DNA of 64,000 nt from Methanobacterium sp. UBA44 (GTDB taxonomy: Archaea; Methanobacteriota; Methanobacteria; Methanobacteriales; Methanobacteriaceae). The stretch lies in NCBI GenBank assembly GCA_002494885.1, contig DACV01000002.1, positions 484,518-548,517 on the forward strand, given 5' to 3'. The position numbers and the translations under genes were made by a program. The notes beneath the pieces are model-generated. The model did no database searches, had not been told where the DNA came from, and saw only the letters and a list, made by a program, of their open reading frames with translations. This document shows positions 36,620 through 46,035 of this stretch, in pieces (within the stretch, counting starts at the first letter, position 1; every line of letters starts with the position of its first letter).

Positions 36620-38284
36620 TTAATTAAATTCTACTTCAAAGGCAATTACAGGGTATTCCAGGTTGAAATTAGTTATAACTTCTGGATTTAATTCTCCAAA
36701 ATATCCACTAATATTTAGATCATTAAATCTCCAGTTACCTGAACCAGTAACTTTTGCACATCTCCCCTTTATAAATGAAGGATGATTATATGATTCTATG
36801 CCCATTTTAAAGCCAAGATTAACAAATAAAGCATCAACAATCGATTTTATCTCTGTAAAATTGGCGCTGGAATAGGTTACTGCTCCTGCTAGCTTTTTAA
36901 TATCACGGGTACATGTTTCGCAGGTTTCATCCAGGAATACAACATTTCCCACTTCAAAAATCTTTTGTGGCAATTCTTCATGTTTGTTATCTTCTAAAAA
37001 TTCCATTAAACCATGAATTAAATTTTTTCTGAGCATGGTTCTATCAACTGAAATTGGTTGGGCCACAGTAACTCTTTCATCCTCTTCCAGTCTCATATTT
37101 TTATAATGCTGATCTTCATTGGTAAGCATAAGACTCATGGTTTCTAAAAAGCCCATTCCAATCATTATTTCTCTTAAAATGTTATCAAGGACTTCTGATC
37201 TGTTTTCATTTGCTATTGTGGCTATTTGGGGTAATTCTGGCTCTAATTTATTAAAACAGTGTCCTATGGCAATATTTTCAATAATGTCGACTTCATGTAA
37301 GATGTCAACTCTGTATGCTGGAATTATTGCCTGGACAGTATCTTCACTTTCTATTTGAGAGCCTATCCTAACATTTGCAAGGTAATTAGCAACATCAGAT
37401 GGGGTTAAATCTATTCCAATAATTTTTTCTGCATTTTTAACACTGACATCTTTTGTTTTAGTCATTAAATTGGGAGTTTGAACTTCTTTATCATCATAAA
37501 CTACATTTAATGATTTTAATTTACCTCCAGCTTCAGCAAATGAAGTCATAATGATATTAAGCGTATTGTTTACCGCTTTTTCATCAGTACCAGTTACATC
37601 AACGAGAATACTTTTTGTATCCTCTGTAAGTTTAGTAAGTTCACCATTGATTATAGGGGGCATTGAAAGTACATCGCCATTAGAATCAACAATAAGGGGA
37701 TACTTATCGAATTTATCAATTAAATGAGCATATTTCTTTCCCTTGGGATGTGTTTGGAGAATTTCTCTTAAACTCATTTCCTCAACTGATTCAAGGGCTA
37801 TAAACGATTCTTTATCTGGATCAGCTGCCTTATAATAGAATGGAGGTTCAATAACATCTAAATTATGTATTCCAATAGCTACCTTCTTCCTATCTCTTCC
37901 TATAACCCAGTGAAGGTCTTCCTGGAATTCCATAACCTGTTTAAGTTTATTACCACTTAAATCAACATTTTCAATTATTCCAAATGCTATGAAAGGCCTT
38001 ATATCTTTTAATTCACTATCAATTTCTACGTTAATTCTAGATTCTTCTAATTCGTATTCAGGGAGTCCTTTTTCTATATCAAGGAATCCCTTTAAAGTTC
38101 TGGCCACGCCTTCTACGCTTAAATAGTCAGGTCTGTTTGGAAAAAATTCAACTTTAATTTCTTTGTCATCATAATCATCGATATCGCTTCCAATCATTGG
38201 AAGAAGCTTTATTAGCTCTTCTTGCGGTATTTTAATACCTAATAATTTATAGAGATCTTCATAGTCAAAGGTTATAACTGGCAT
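36620..38284 (-). CDS. pheT: Phenylalanyl-tRNA synthetase beta chain
   Basis: The 554-residue length is the archaeal short form. It starts with MPVITFDYEDLYKLLG, has the B3/B4 editing domain around residues 90-260 and the catalytic-like core with IFEVGNVV and FNLEYPVIAFEVE at the end. It pairs with PheS (not in window) to charge tRNA-Phe. It converges with the YjbQ gene, 13 bases apart. Confidence 0.96.
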   Translation of the reverse strand: MPVITFDYEDLYKLLGIKIPQEELIKLLPMIGSDIDDYDDKEIKVEFFPNRPDYLSVEGVARTLKGFLDIEKGLPEYELEESRINVEIDSELKDIRPFIAFGIIENVDLSGNKLKQVMEFQEDLHWVIGRDRKKVAIGIHNLDVIEPPFYYKAADPDKESFIALESVEEMSLREILQTHPKGKKYAHLIDKFDKYPLIVDSNGDVLSMPPIINGELTKLTEDTKSILVDVTGTDEKAVNNTLNIIMTSFAEAGGKLKSLNVVYDDKEVQTPNLMTKTKDVSVKNAEKIIGIDLTPSDVANYLANVRIGSQIESEDTVQAIIPAYRVDILHEVDIIENIAIGHCFNKLEPELPQIATIANENRSEVLDNILREIMIGMGFLETMSLMLTNEDQHYKNMRLEEDERVTVAQPISVDRTMLRKNLIHGLMEFLEDNKHEELPQKIFEVGNVVFLDETCETCTRDIKKLAGAVTYSSANFTEIKSIVDALFVNLGFKMGIESYNHPSFIKGRCAKVTGSGNWRFNDLNISGYFGELNPEVITNFNLEYPVIAFEVEFN

Positions 38285-38430
38285 AATTGCTTCCTCTACA
38301 TAAATTAGCTAAAATAGATTTAACTGAATTTTTATATACATAACTTAAGATTTATTTTAGTATATACCTATAATCAACATGATTTTTTATAAGTTTTATT
38401 ATTTAAATAATTAAATAAAACGGAAAATGT

Positions 38431-38976
38431 ATGGAAGGTGTAAAAATTAAGGAAATAGAAGATTTTAAAAAACAGTTATCATTTAGTTTAAAAGAAAAAG
38501 AGATAATTGAAAGATTAAGTATACCTTATGATATTTTTTTACCCCTGATTTTTTCAATAAAATTTGGTGGAGATTGGAGTCTAAAATTTAATTCCACAAA
38601 TGTAATGGCAATAAAAGAAAAAATAACCAGTTATGATGAGGAAAAAGCGGTTGGTTATACTTTAGAAAACATTTTTTTATTTAATAACCCTATTATGAAG
38701 GATCAGGAAGGAACAGTATACAGGCTGGAAAAATGCGGAAATAAAAAAGAAAGAGAAATTGTTAAGAGGCCATACCAGGTAAAAGTTGATGCAGAATTTA
38801 TTTTAAAAGCATCACTAAATCCCATGACTAAGAAAATCTCCTTAAAAAAGGTTAAAGGTCCGTTTGTATTTACAGGAGCTAATGCTTATGGAGTTTCTCA
38901 TGAAATGGAGCATCTTTTAGGCGATGAAATTAAAGGAGAATCATTTTTTGAATTTGAATATGAACTGGATGATTAA
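38431..38976 (+). CDS. Hypothetical protein
   Basis: A 181-residue soluble protein with alternating charged and beta-prone stretches (SIKFGGDWSLKFNST, YQVKVDAEFILKASLNP) and an acidic C-terminus. No motif or family recognised. Its reading frame stays open for another 35 codons after the stop (see 38977-39084). Confidence 0.55.
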   Translation: MEGVKIKEIEDFKKQLSFSLKEKEIIERLSIPYDIFLPLIFSIKFGGDWSLKFNSTNVMAIKEKITSYDEEKAVGYTLENIFLFNNPIMKDQEGTVYRLEKCGNKKEREIVKRPYQVKVDAEFILKASLNPMTKKISLKKVKGPFVFTGANAYGVSHEMEHLLGDEIKGESFFEFEYELDD

Positions 38977-39084
38977 AACTTTTTTGGAAGTAATATTTCT
39001 CAATCTAAAGTCTTGCCTCATGGCAGTTTAAGGGTAAGAGGTAGACAACACTTTACTGATGAGGAGATTAAAGAGTTTTTCTAA
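38977..39084 (+). other. Open frame continuing in phase after the 38431 gene stop, possible remnant
   Basis: Directly after the TAA at 38974-38976 the same frame reads 35 sense codons, including GSNISQSKVLPHG and HFTDEEIKEFF, to TAA at 39082. The composition looks coding. It could be a C-terminal extension lost by a nonsense change, or the tail of an unrelated decayed gene. Confidence 0.35.
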
Positions 39085-39163
39085 AGCGAAACAGAATATA
39101 AACATTAAACCAATTTTTTTTTCTTAAATGGCGTGCTAACAGACTAAAATCAATAAATAAAGG

Positions 39164-39226
39164 TTTAAATACCACTTTTTTCTAATACTATTAAATAAAA
39201 TAGTACTTTTAATGTATTTAGTACTA
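39164..39226 (+). promoter_or_regulatory. TATA box with downstream operator-like dyad
   Basis: TTTAAATA at 39164-39171 is a good archaeal TATA box. About 30 bases downstream, near the expected start site, TAGTACT (39201-39207) and AGTACTA (39220-39226) form a perfect 7-bp dyad. A strong GGGAGGTGG ribosome site follows at 39234. This looks like a regulated promoter for the short frame at 39247. Confidence 0.5.
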
Positions 39227-39246
39227 ACAACAAGGGAGGTGGTTAA

Positions 39247-39294
39247 TTGCCAAAACTAGATGAGATGAAATCTATAGATCTTACACTTGCTTAA
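39247..39294 (+). other. 15-codon ORF behind a strong ribosome site
   Basis: TTG 39247, four bases after GGGAGGTGG, encodes MPKLDEMKSIDLTLA and stops. The same frame continues with a few stop codons (TAA 39292 and 39325) to 39384, so it may be a decayed small gene rather than a leader peptide. Confidence 0.4.
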
Positions 39295-39561
39295 AAGAAA
39301 AGTAGTAAAAAGATAAAAGAATACTAAGAAATAAAGACATATTTAGAAAGAAATACTGTATTAACACGGCAATTTAGAATATAAAAGCCTATAAATACTT
39401 CTAATTTCTATAACACTATTTATTATAATTTATCATACGAAAATTATTTATAGAACCTCTAACCCACTGATAAACTACAAAACAATAGATTTGAAAAGAA
39501 ATGTTAAATATCATTTTGATTGCATTTCTGAAATACAATTATACAATAACGAGGTGAGAAT
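39295..39561. other. Spacer before the thermosome gene
   Basis: Contains two further TATA-like boxes, CTATAAATA near 39389 and TTATTTATAG near 39442; either may start the thermosome mRNA. Apart from the decayed frame noted at 39247-39384 I see nothing else. Confidence 0.5.
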
Positions 39562-41187
39562 ATGGTACAATTAGGTGGTGGAAACCAACCAATATTAATA
39601 TTTCCAGAAGGTACTGACAGATTATTAGGAAGAGACGCTCAAAGAATGAATATAATGGCAGGAAAAGTCCTTGCTGAAACAATAAGAACTACCCTTGGCC
39701 CAAGGGGTATGGATAAAATGCTTGTAGATGGTTTAGGGGACATTGTAGTGACAAACGACGGTGTAACCATCCTAAGAGAGATGGATATTGAGCATCCGGC
39801 TGCTAAAATGCTTGTTGAAGTTGCAAAAACCCAGGAAGACGAAGTTGGAGACGGTACAACAACAGCAGTCATTATAGCTGGTGAATTACTCAAAAAAGCA
39901 GAAGAACTCCTTGATATGGATATTCATCCAACAATTATAGCTATGGGTTACAGGCAGGCGGCAATTAAAGCCCGAGAAATACTTGAATTGATTTCATTCG
40001 ATGCTGATGATCGTGATACTTTAATTAAGGTAGCTATGACTGCAATGACAGGTAAAGGCTCTGAAAAGGCAAGAGAACCACTTGCAGAGCTTGTTGTGGA
40101 TGCTGTTGTTCAGGTTGAAGAAGATGGTAAAGTCGAAAAAGATAATATAAACATCCAGAGGATCAGCGGAGAATCTGTGGCTGAATCTCAAATTGTTAAT
40201 GGTATAGTTATTGATAAGAGCCGAACTGACCCTGGAATGCCCAAACAGATAGAAGATGCAAAAATTGCCCTTATCAAATATCCAATTGAAGTTAAAGATC
40301 TGGAAACCGATGCAAAAATCAGTTTAACAGATCCAGCACAAATGCAGGCGTTTTTAGAAAATGAAGAACAGATGATAAAAGATATGGTGGATAGAATCGT
40401 CGAATCTGGCGCAAATGTTTTATTCTGTCAGAAAGGTATCGATGATCTTGCACAGCATTATTTAACCAGAAATGGTATTTATGCAATTAAAAGGGTCAAA
40501 AAATCTGATATGCAGAGGATAGAAAAAGCAACCGGTGCTAATTTAGTCACTAACATAGATGACTTAAGACCAGAAGATTTAGGTGAAGCAGGACTTGTAT
40601 ATGAAAAGAAAATTTTCGATGAAATATTAACCTTTGTAGAAGACTGTAAAGACCCTAAAGCAGTATCAATAATTCTCAGGGGAAGCACTAAGCATGTTGC
40701 AGAAGAAATAGAAAGAGCTGTTGAAGATGCAATAGGCGTTGTAGCTGCTACTGTTGAGGATAAAAAGGTTGTTGCTGGTGGAGGAGCTCCTGAAATAGCT
40801 GTTTCCAAAGGACTAAAAGAATATGCTGATACTATAAGTGGTAGAGAACAGTTAGCTATAACTGCATTTGCTGAAGCGTTAGAAATTGTTCCAAGGACCC
40901 TTGCTGAAAACGCTGGGATGGACAGTATCGATGCTCTTGTTGATTTAAGAGCAGCCCACGAAAAATCCATATACATGGGACTAAATGTCTTAAATGGTGG
41001 AGTAGTAGACATGTACCATGCAGGTGTTGTTGAGCCACAAAGAGTTAAAAAACAGGCTATTCAATCTGCAGCAGAAGCTACAGAAATGCTCTTACGTATA
41101 GACGACATGATCGCATCAAAAGGAATGGGCGGCGGAGATATGGAAGGTATGGGCGGAATGCCTGGTGGAATGCCACCAATGATGTAA
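39562..41187 (+). CDS. thsA: Thermosome subunit (group II chaperonin)
   Basis: A 541-residue ATP-driven folding chaperonin subunit of the hexadecameric cytosolic complex. TTLGPRGMDKMLVDGLGD, the P-loop-like GDGTTT and the apical and equatorial segments (VVAGGGAPEIAVS) are intact. The C-terminus is Gly/Met-rich (GMGGMPGGMPPMM), as in other methanogen thermosomes. GAGGTGA precedes the ATG. Confidence 0.98.
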   Translation: MVQLGGGNQPILIFPEGTDRLLGRDAQRMNIMAGKVLAETIRTTLGPRGMDKMLVDGLGDIVVTNDGVTILREMDIEHPAAKMLVEVAKTQEDEVGDGTTTAVIIAGELLKKAEELLDMDIHPTIIAMGYRQAAIKAREILELISFDADDRDTLIKVAMTAMTGKGSEKAREPLAELVVDAVVQVEEDGKVEKDNINIQRISGESVAESQIVNGIVIDKSRTDPGMPKQIEDAKIALIKYPIEVKDLETDAKISLTDPAQMQAFLENEEQMIKDMVDRIVESGANVLFCQKGIDDLAQHYLTRNGIYAIKRVKKSDMQRIEKATGANLVTNIDDLRPEDLGEAGLVYEKKIFDEILTFVEDCKDPKAVSIILRGSTKHVAEEIERAVEDAIGVVAATVEDKKVVAGGGAPEIAVSKGLKEYADTISGREQLAITAFAEALEIVPRTLAENAGMDSIDALVDLRAAHEKSIYMGLNVLNGGVVDMYHAGVVEPQRVKKQAIQSAAEATEMLLRIDDMIASKGMGGGDMEGMGGMPGGMPPMM

Positions 41188-41206
41188 TTTTGGTTTAATA
41201 ATCCCA

Positions 41207-41236
41207 GATTTTTTATTTTTTTTAAATTTCTTTTTT
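41207..41236 (+). terminator. T-rich terminator after thermosome gene
   Basis: Two T-runs separated by AAA, about 20 bases after the stop, without a strong stem. This matches archaeal oligo-U termination. Confidence 0.55.
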
Positions 41237-41332
41237 AATGTATTCAAAGCTTATGAATATTTATATTAATTTTATGTATAGCTATAAGTGATTAAAAATT
41301 TAATGTAAAAATATGGCAAAAGGATATTGAAA

Positions 41333-41845
41333 ATGATAGAATACGTATTTGGTCTTGCAGTTAGGGTTCTTTTAACTGATGACAGCGGAAAAATCCTTAT
41401 AATAAAAAGATCTACAGATTCCAGGACTAATCCTGGAAAATGGGAACTTCCAGGAGGTAAGGTAGATCAGGGCGAATCATTTGATCAGGCCCTTATAAGG
41501 GAAGTTTTTGAAGAAACAAGGTTAAACATAGCTTTAGATCATGTAATTGGTGTTTGCGAACAAAATCTACCGTTAATAAGAGCAATTCACATTATTATGT
41601 CCGGTAAAATAGTAAATGGGAAGCTTAATTTAAGCAATGAACATGAGGGCTATGCATGGGTATTTTTTGATGATCTTCCTGACTATGAATTAGCTGATTG
41701 GCTTCATGATTTTGTTATAAACCAGAGCACAGCTAATAGACAAGTTTTAGAGGAAAGTGAGGATAAAATAAGTTCTAAAGAAGCTTTAAAACCATATATA
41801 ACTCCAATTAAATCATCTATGGATAAAATACTTCGTAAAAAATAG
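41333..41845 (+). CDS. NUDIX hydrolase
   Basis: A 170-residue pyrophosphohydrolase. The Nudix box is complete: GGKVDQGESFDQALIREV then FEETRL. The length and position of the box suggest an 8-oxo-dGTP-type or nucleotide-sugar cleanup enzyme, but substrate is not predictable. ATG 41333 is chosen over TTG 41327 because AGGAT lies seven bases upstream of it. About 35 residues follow the core and are charged. Confidence 0.88.
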   Translation: MIEYVFGLAVRVLLTDDSGKILIIKRSTDSRTNPGKWELPGGKVDQGESFDQALIREVFEETRLNIALDHVIGVCEQNLPLIRAIHIIMSGKIVNGKLNLSNEHEGYAWVFFDDLPDYELADWLHDFVINQSTANRQVLEESEDKISSKEALKPYITPIKSSMDKILRKK

Positions 41846-41946
41846 TTATTTCTCTACTTTTGCGCATCGGAATATTTATCTTACTTATTTTGTATTATTG
41901 GTCTTAATTAAGGTTTCAAATGTCCTAAAATAGTTATCTTAATGGA

Positions 41947-41985
41947 AATATTTATAATGATTAATCAATATTTATAATGATTAAT
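41947..41985 (+). repeat. 19-bp direct repeat carrying TATA boxes upstream of acs
   Basis: AATATTTATAATGATTAAT occurs at 41947-41965 and again at 41967-41985, period 20. Each copy contains a TATA-like TTTATAAT and lies about 75-115 bases before the acs start, so this is a duplicated promoter core or a tandem regulator site. Confidence 0.7.
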
Positions 41986-42060
41986 AATAGTAAAATATAT
42001 ATAGTAAAAAACTTAGAAATTATCACAATTGACTTAAAAAAAACTATGGCGGGGAGAAAA

Positions 42061-43965
42061 ATGGTACGAGACACGGATGTCCTGCTTAATGAAAAAAGGA
42101 TTTTCAAACCAAGTGAATTTATTGTTGGAAAAGCACATATTAAGGATCTTGAAGCAGAATATGAAAAAGGAAAAGATATAGAAAAATACTGGGCTGAAAA
42201 AGCCGAGCAGTTTGTCTGGTTTAAAAAACCTGATAAAATACTTGATGAAAGCAATGCGCCATTTTACAAATGGTACACAAATGGAAAAATTAACCTGGCA
42301 TACAACGCAGTAGATAGATGGATTGATACTGATAAAAGAAACCAGATAGCCATTCTATATGTAAACGAGAGAGGGCATGAGAAGAAATTAACCTATTACG
42401 AGCTTTACAGGGAAGTAAATAAGTTTGCAAATGCTCTTAAAAACTTAGGTGTTAAAAAAGGAGATAAGGTATCTACATATCTTCCAATGTGTCCTGAACT
42501 GATTATTTCATTACTTGCATGTACTAAAATAGGAGCAATACACAGCGTAGTTTATTCTGGATTAAGTGTGGGATCATTTGTGGAAAGAATGAACGATGCA
42601 GAAGCCAAAATTTTGATAACAGCTGATGGAACATTTAGAAGAGGTAAAGTAATAGATTTAAAAAAAATTGCTGATGAAGCAATGCTCCAGTGCCCAACAG
42701 TTGAAACAGTAATTGTAGTTAAACACACTGGAATTCCAATAGAGATCTCTGATTTAAGTGGAAGAGAGATTTTCTATGAAACCTTAATTGAAGGGGAACC
42801 AGCAGAGTGTGATGCAGAAGAAATGGATGCTGAAGACCCTCTATTCATATTATACACATCAGGAAGCACAGGTAAACCTAAAGGAGTTCTACATACAACC
42901 GCAGGTTACATGGTAGGTGTGGCAACAACCCTTAGAAATGTATTCAATATTCATGATGGAGACCTCTGGTGGTGTACTGGAGACGTTGGTTGGATTACTG
43001 GCCATAGTTATGTCATATATGGGCCATTACTTCTGGGTACAACAACACTTTTATATGAAGGTGCTCCAGATTATCCAGATCCTGGAATCTGGTGGAAAAT
43101 AGTGGAAAAATATGGAGTAACCAAATTATACACTGCACCAACAGCCATAAGGCATTTAATGAGGTTTGGAAAAAAATATCCGGTTTTATACAACCTTTCA
43201 TCACTTAGGATCCTTGGAACAGTTGGAGAACCCATAAATCCTGAGGCATGGATGTGGTTTTACAAAAATATTGGAAACGAGCAATGTCCTATAATGGATA
43301 CATGGTGGCAAACAGAAACAGGTTCTCATATGATTTCTCCATTACCTGTCACTCCACTTAAACCCGGCTCAGCAACAAGAGCATTGCCAGGAATAGATGC
43401 AGATGTTGTGGATGATAAAGGAAATCCAGTGCCTCTGGGAAAAGGAGGGCTTTTAGTTATTAAAAAACCCTGGCCATCCATGTTCAGAACTCTTTATCAG
43501 GATGAGGATAGATATGTTGATACCTACTGGAAGCAAATTCCAGGATGTATATATGCAGCAGGAGATATAGCCAGAAAAGATGAAGACGGCTATTTCTGGA
43601 TACAGGGAAGATCAGATGATGTCTTGAAAATAGCAGGACACAGAATTGGTACTTCTGAAGTTGAATCTGCATTTGTAAGCCATCCTGCGGTAGCAGAAGC
43701 TGCAGTAATTGGTAAATCCGATCCAATTAAAGGAGAAGTTATTAAAGCATTTGTGATTTTACGAGAAGGTTACAACCTTAATACAAAACTAATTGAAGAA
43801 CTTAAAAAGCATGTAAGGTATGAATTAGGGCCAGTTGCTGTTTTAGGTCAGATTACTCAGGTTGATTCACTTCCTAAAACCAGAAGTGGGAAAATAATGA
43901 GGAGAGTATTAAGGGCAAGAGAAAGGGGAGAAGATGTAGGAGATATATCAACACTCGAAGAATAA
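42061..43965 (+). CDS. acs: Acetyl-CoA synthetase (AMP-forming)
   Basis: Acs activates acetate to acetyl-CoA with ATP, giving the biosynthetic C2 unit. The 634-residue protein has YTSGSTGKPKGVLHT (P-loop), MDTWWQTETG, the hinge RSDDVLKIAGHRIGTSEVES and the acetylatable Lys in KTRSGKIMRR. ATG 42061 is chosen because GGGGAG lies just before it; a 28-residue longer frame has no ribosome site. It is 45 bases upstream of an OFA-type carrier, and the two appear to form an acetate-use operon. Confidence 0.95.
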   Translation: MVRDTDVLLNEKRIFKPSEFIVGKAHIKDLEAEYEKGKDIEKYWAEKAEQFVWFKKPDKILDESNAPFYKWYTNGKINLAYNAVDRWIDTDKRNQIAILYVNERGHEKKLTYYELYREVNKFANALKNLGVKKGDKVSTYLPMCPELIISLLACTKIGAIHSVVYSGLSVGSFVERMNDAEAKILITADGTFRRGKVIDLKKIADEAMLQCPTVETVIVVKHTGIPIEISDLSGREIFYETLIEGEPAECDAEEMDAEDPLFILYTSGSTGKPKGVLHTTAGYMVGVATTLRNVFNIHDGDLWWCTGDVGWITGHSYVIYGPLLLGTTTLLYEGAPDYPDPGIWWKIVEKYGVTKLYTAPTAIRHLMRFGKKYPVLYNLSSLRILGTVGEPINPEAWMWFYKNIGNEQCPIMDTWWQTETGSHMISPLPVTPLKPGSATRALPGIDADVVDDKGNPVPLGKGGLLVIKKPWPSMFRTLYQDEDRYVDTYWKQIPGCIYAAGDIARKDEDGYFWIQGRSDDVLKIAGHRIGTSEVESAFVSHPAVAEAAVIGKSDPIKGEVIKAFVILREGYNLNTKLIEELKKHVRYELGPVAVLGQITQVDSLPKTRSGKIMRRVLRARERGEDVGDISTLEE

Positions 43966-44010
43966 AATTGAAAATACTAAAAAAAGACCGCTATATATGG
44001 GGGTAGAAAA

Positions 44011-45294
44011 ATGGAAAGTGAAGGAGCAGCCTTAACTGATGAAAAGATCATGGGAATGGTTGCTGAAAGAGGAAGATGGTTTCTGGTTATAGTGGGAATG
44101 ATTATCAACCTCTGTCTGGGTACCATATATTCCTGGAGTGTTTTTGTAGGGCCCCTGACAACATATTTTACTACAGATCTTGGTCAGGCAGTCACAGCTA
44201 ACGAGATTCTTCTACCTTTCTCTGTATTTCTGGCATTCTTTGCAATCACAATGCCCTTAACTGGAAAATACATAGAGAAATATGGACCAAGAAATATAGT
44301 CATTGTGGGAGGTATACTGACCGGTCTGGGATGGTTTCTTTCATCCTTTGCAGGATCAGTCCAGTGGCTGTATATCTTTTACGGTGTTATAGCTGGAGCA
44401 GGAGTGGGAATCGCCTACGGAGTACCGATTACTATAGCTGCCCGCTGGTTCCCAGACAGACAGGGACTTGCTGTAGGTCTGACATTGCTTGGTTTCGGAT
44501 TCTCCGCAGTACTAACCGCAACCATAGCCGGCTATCTGATTTCATCTTCTGGCGTCATGAATACTTTCCGGATATTTGGTGTAGCTTTCTTAATCATAAC
44601 AGTCCTCTTAGCATTACCCCTTAAATTTCCCAGGAAAAATTGGAAGCCAGCCGGATGGAAACCAGCATCACCAGCACCAGGAGAGGCTGTTAAGTGTGAA
44701 CTTAATCGTGAAGAGATGGTCAGGACCAGATCATTCTACGCACTTTGGGCATGCTACTTCATCGGATGTCTGGCTGGACTTACGGCCATTGGAATTTCAA
44801 AACCAGCAGGGGTTGAAGTCGGTATTGAAGCAGCACTGGCCACAACCTTGGTTGGTGTCTTTGCCGTATTCAACGGATTAGGGAGACCAGTATTTGGATC
44901 CCTCACTGACAAACTGACACCACGCAATACAGCAGTGCTTTCATTCATCCTGATTGGTCTGGCGGTGCTATTGCTCATTGTGATACCCAGTGTTCCAGTC
45001 TATATCATCTCTTTCGCCCTACTTTGGGGATGTCTGGGAGGTTGGCTGGCAATAGCACCTACTGCTTGTGGATGTTACTATGGAACCTGTGACTATCCCC
45101 GAAATTATGGTGTACTCTTCCTTGCATATGGTGCTGGGGGAATTTTCGGACCTCAACTCGCGGGATTTATAAAGACTTCCACCGGCTCATACCTGGGAGT
45201 ATTCCCCTATGTACTGGTGTTAGCCCTGGTAGGGATTGCCATCTCATCTACCCTGCTTCGACCGCCAAAGGCACCTGTAGAACAAATTGAATGA
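44011..45294 (+). CDS. MFS transporter of the oxalate/formate antiporter (OFA) group
   Basis: A 427-residue protein with about twelve membrane helices. GTIYSWSVFVGPLT in helix 1 and RWFPDRQGLAVGLTLLGFGF are typical of OFA carriers, which move small monocarboxylates. Coupling to acs suggests acetate or formate uptake, an inference. It uses noticeably more CTG and C-ending codons than its neighbours, so the gene may be recently acquired. Confidence 0.82.
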   Translation: MESEGAALTDEKIMGMVAERGRWFLVIVGMIINLCLGTIYSWSVFVGPLTTYFTTDLGQAVTANEILLPFSVFLAFFAITMPLTGKYIEKYGPRNIVIVGGILTGLGWFLSSFAGSVQWLYIFYGVIAGAGVGIAYGVPITIAARWFPDRQGLAVGLTLLGFGFSAVLTATIAGYLISSSGVMNTFRIFGVAFLIITVLLALPLKFPRKNWKPAGWKPASPAPGEAVKCELNREEMVRTRSFYALWACYFIGCLAGLTAIGISKPAGVEVGIEAALATTLVGVFAVFNGLGRPVFGSLTDKLTPRNTAVLSFILIGLAVLLLIVIPSVPVYIISFALLWGCLGGWLAIAPTACGCYYGTCDYPRNYGVLFLAYGAGGIFGPQLAGFIKTSTGSYLGVFPYVLVLALVGIAISSTLLRPPKAPVEQIE

Positions 45295-45370
45295 AATTCG
45301 CAGAAAAAACAATGTGGGTTAAGAGGAAAAGATGAGTTAGTTTAAGATCATGGTCGTTTACCGCCCAAAA

Positions 45371-45437
45371 AAAATAAAACGGCATGATACATGGTTTTTG
45401 GGTAAAAAACTCAAAAGTCACCGTTTTATTTTTTTTC
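45371..45437 (+). terminator. Hairpin with T-run after OFA carrier
   Basis: AAAATAAAACGG (45371-45382) pairs perfectly with CCGTTTTATTTT (45421-45432), followed by further T bases. The 38-base loop is long, but arm quality and the T-tail fit a transcription end for acs-OFA. Confidence 0.6.
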
Positions 45438-45440
45438 TGA

Positions 45441-45587
45441 TTTATTTACTTATCTATTATCACTGGAAACGGGGCCATAACCATAATAGCAGGATATGAG
45501 GGAATATTTACTGGAGCAAGCGCCATTTAAGTGGGGCTTGCTGAAGTGATCAATGAGGCCTATAACCGAAATGTTTTACCAGTTTGA
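45441..45587 (+). pseudogene. Decayed coding remnant with an in-frame stop, unidentified
   Basis: One frame reads IITGNGAITIIAGYEGIF, then TGASAI, TAA (45528), then VGLAEVINEAYNRNVLPV and TGA (45585). Both sides look like conserved protein and line up in one frame, so this appears to be the end of a gene with a nonsense change and no start. I do not recognise the family. Confidence 0.5.
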
Positions 45588-46035
45588 TTAATCTTTAAAT
45601 TATTTTTATCCTTTTTTAAGGATTTTAAAGATCTATAAAATTCTGAAGATATTTTGTAATATATTATAAAGGTTATTTGATGATTTTAATACAGATTATT
45701 ATTCTGTATTAAATAAAGATAGCATTTACTTTCCTTTTTTTAAATTTGAACATTTTTAAAAATTAAAATTATTTTTTAAAATATAATCGCTCAAAATTTA
45801 AATTCATAGTTTATATTTTATTTATTTTTACTATAATGATTTATTTAATCTAATGTATTGAATCAAAATTATTTATTTCTTTCTATTTTCAAACGTAAGC
45901 CTCTAAATCCTCTATTTTTAAAATAAAATGAAATGTTTAAATAAAGGTTATATCAATTTTATAACAGATGTTTCAAAGTTTTAAGTAATAAAAATCAAGA
46001 AGCATAAAATAAATTGAGATTGAAGAGGCGGTGAA
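45588..46035. other. AT-rich spacer with no feature
   Basis: About 450 bases, nearly all A/T with long T and A runs. It holds the presumed promoter of the gene at 46036 but no gene, RNA or clear repeat that I can support. Confidence 0.5.

Noticed and set aside
41977..42060. 28-residue N-terminal extension of acs
   Set aside because: No ribosome site; GGGGAG sits just before ATG 42061, and the extension overlaps the tandem promoter-like repeats.
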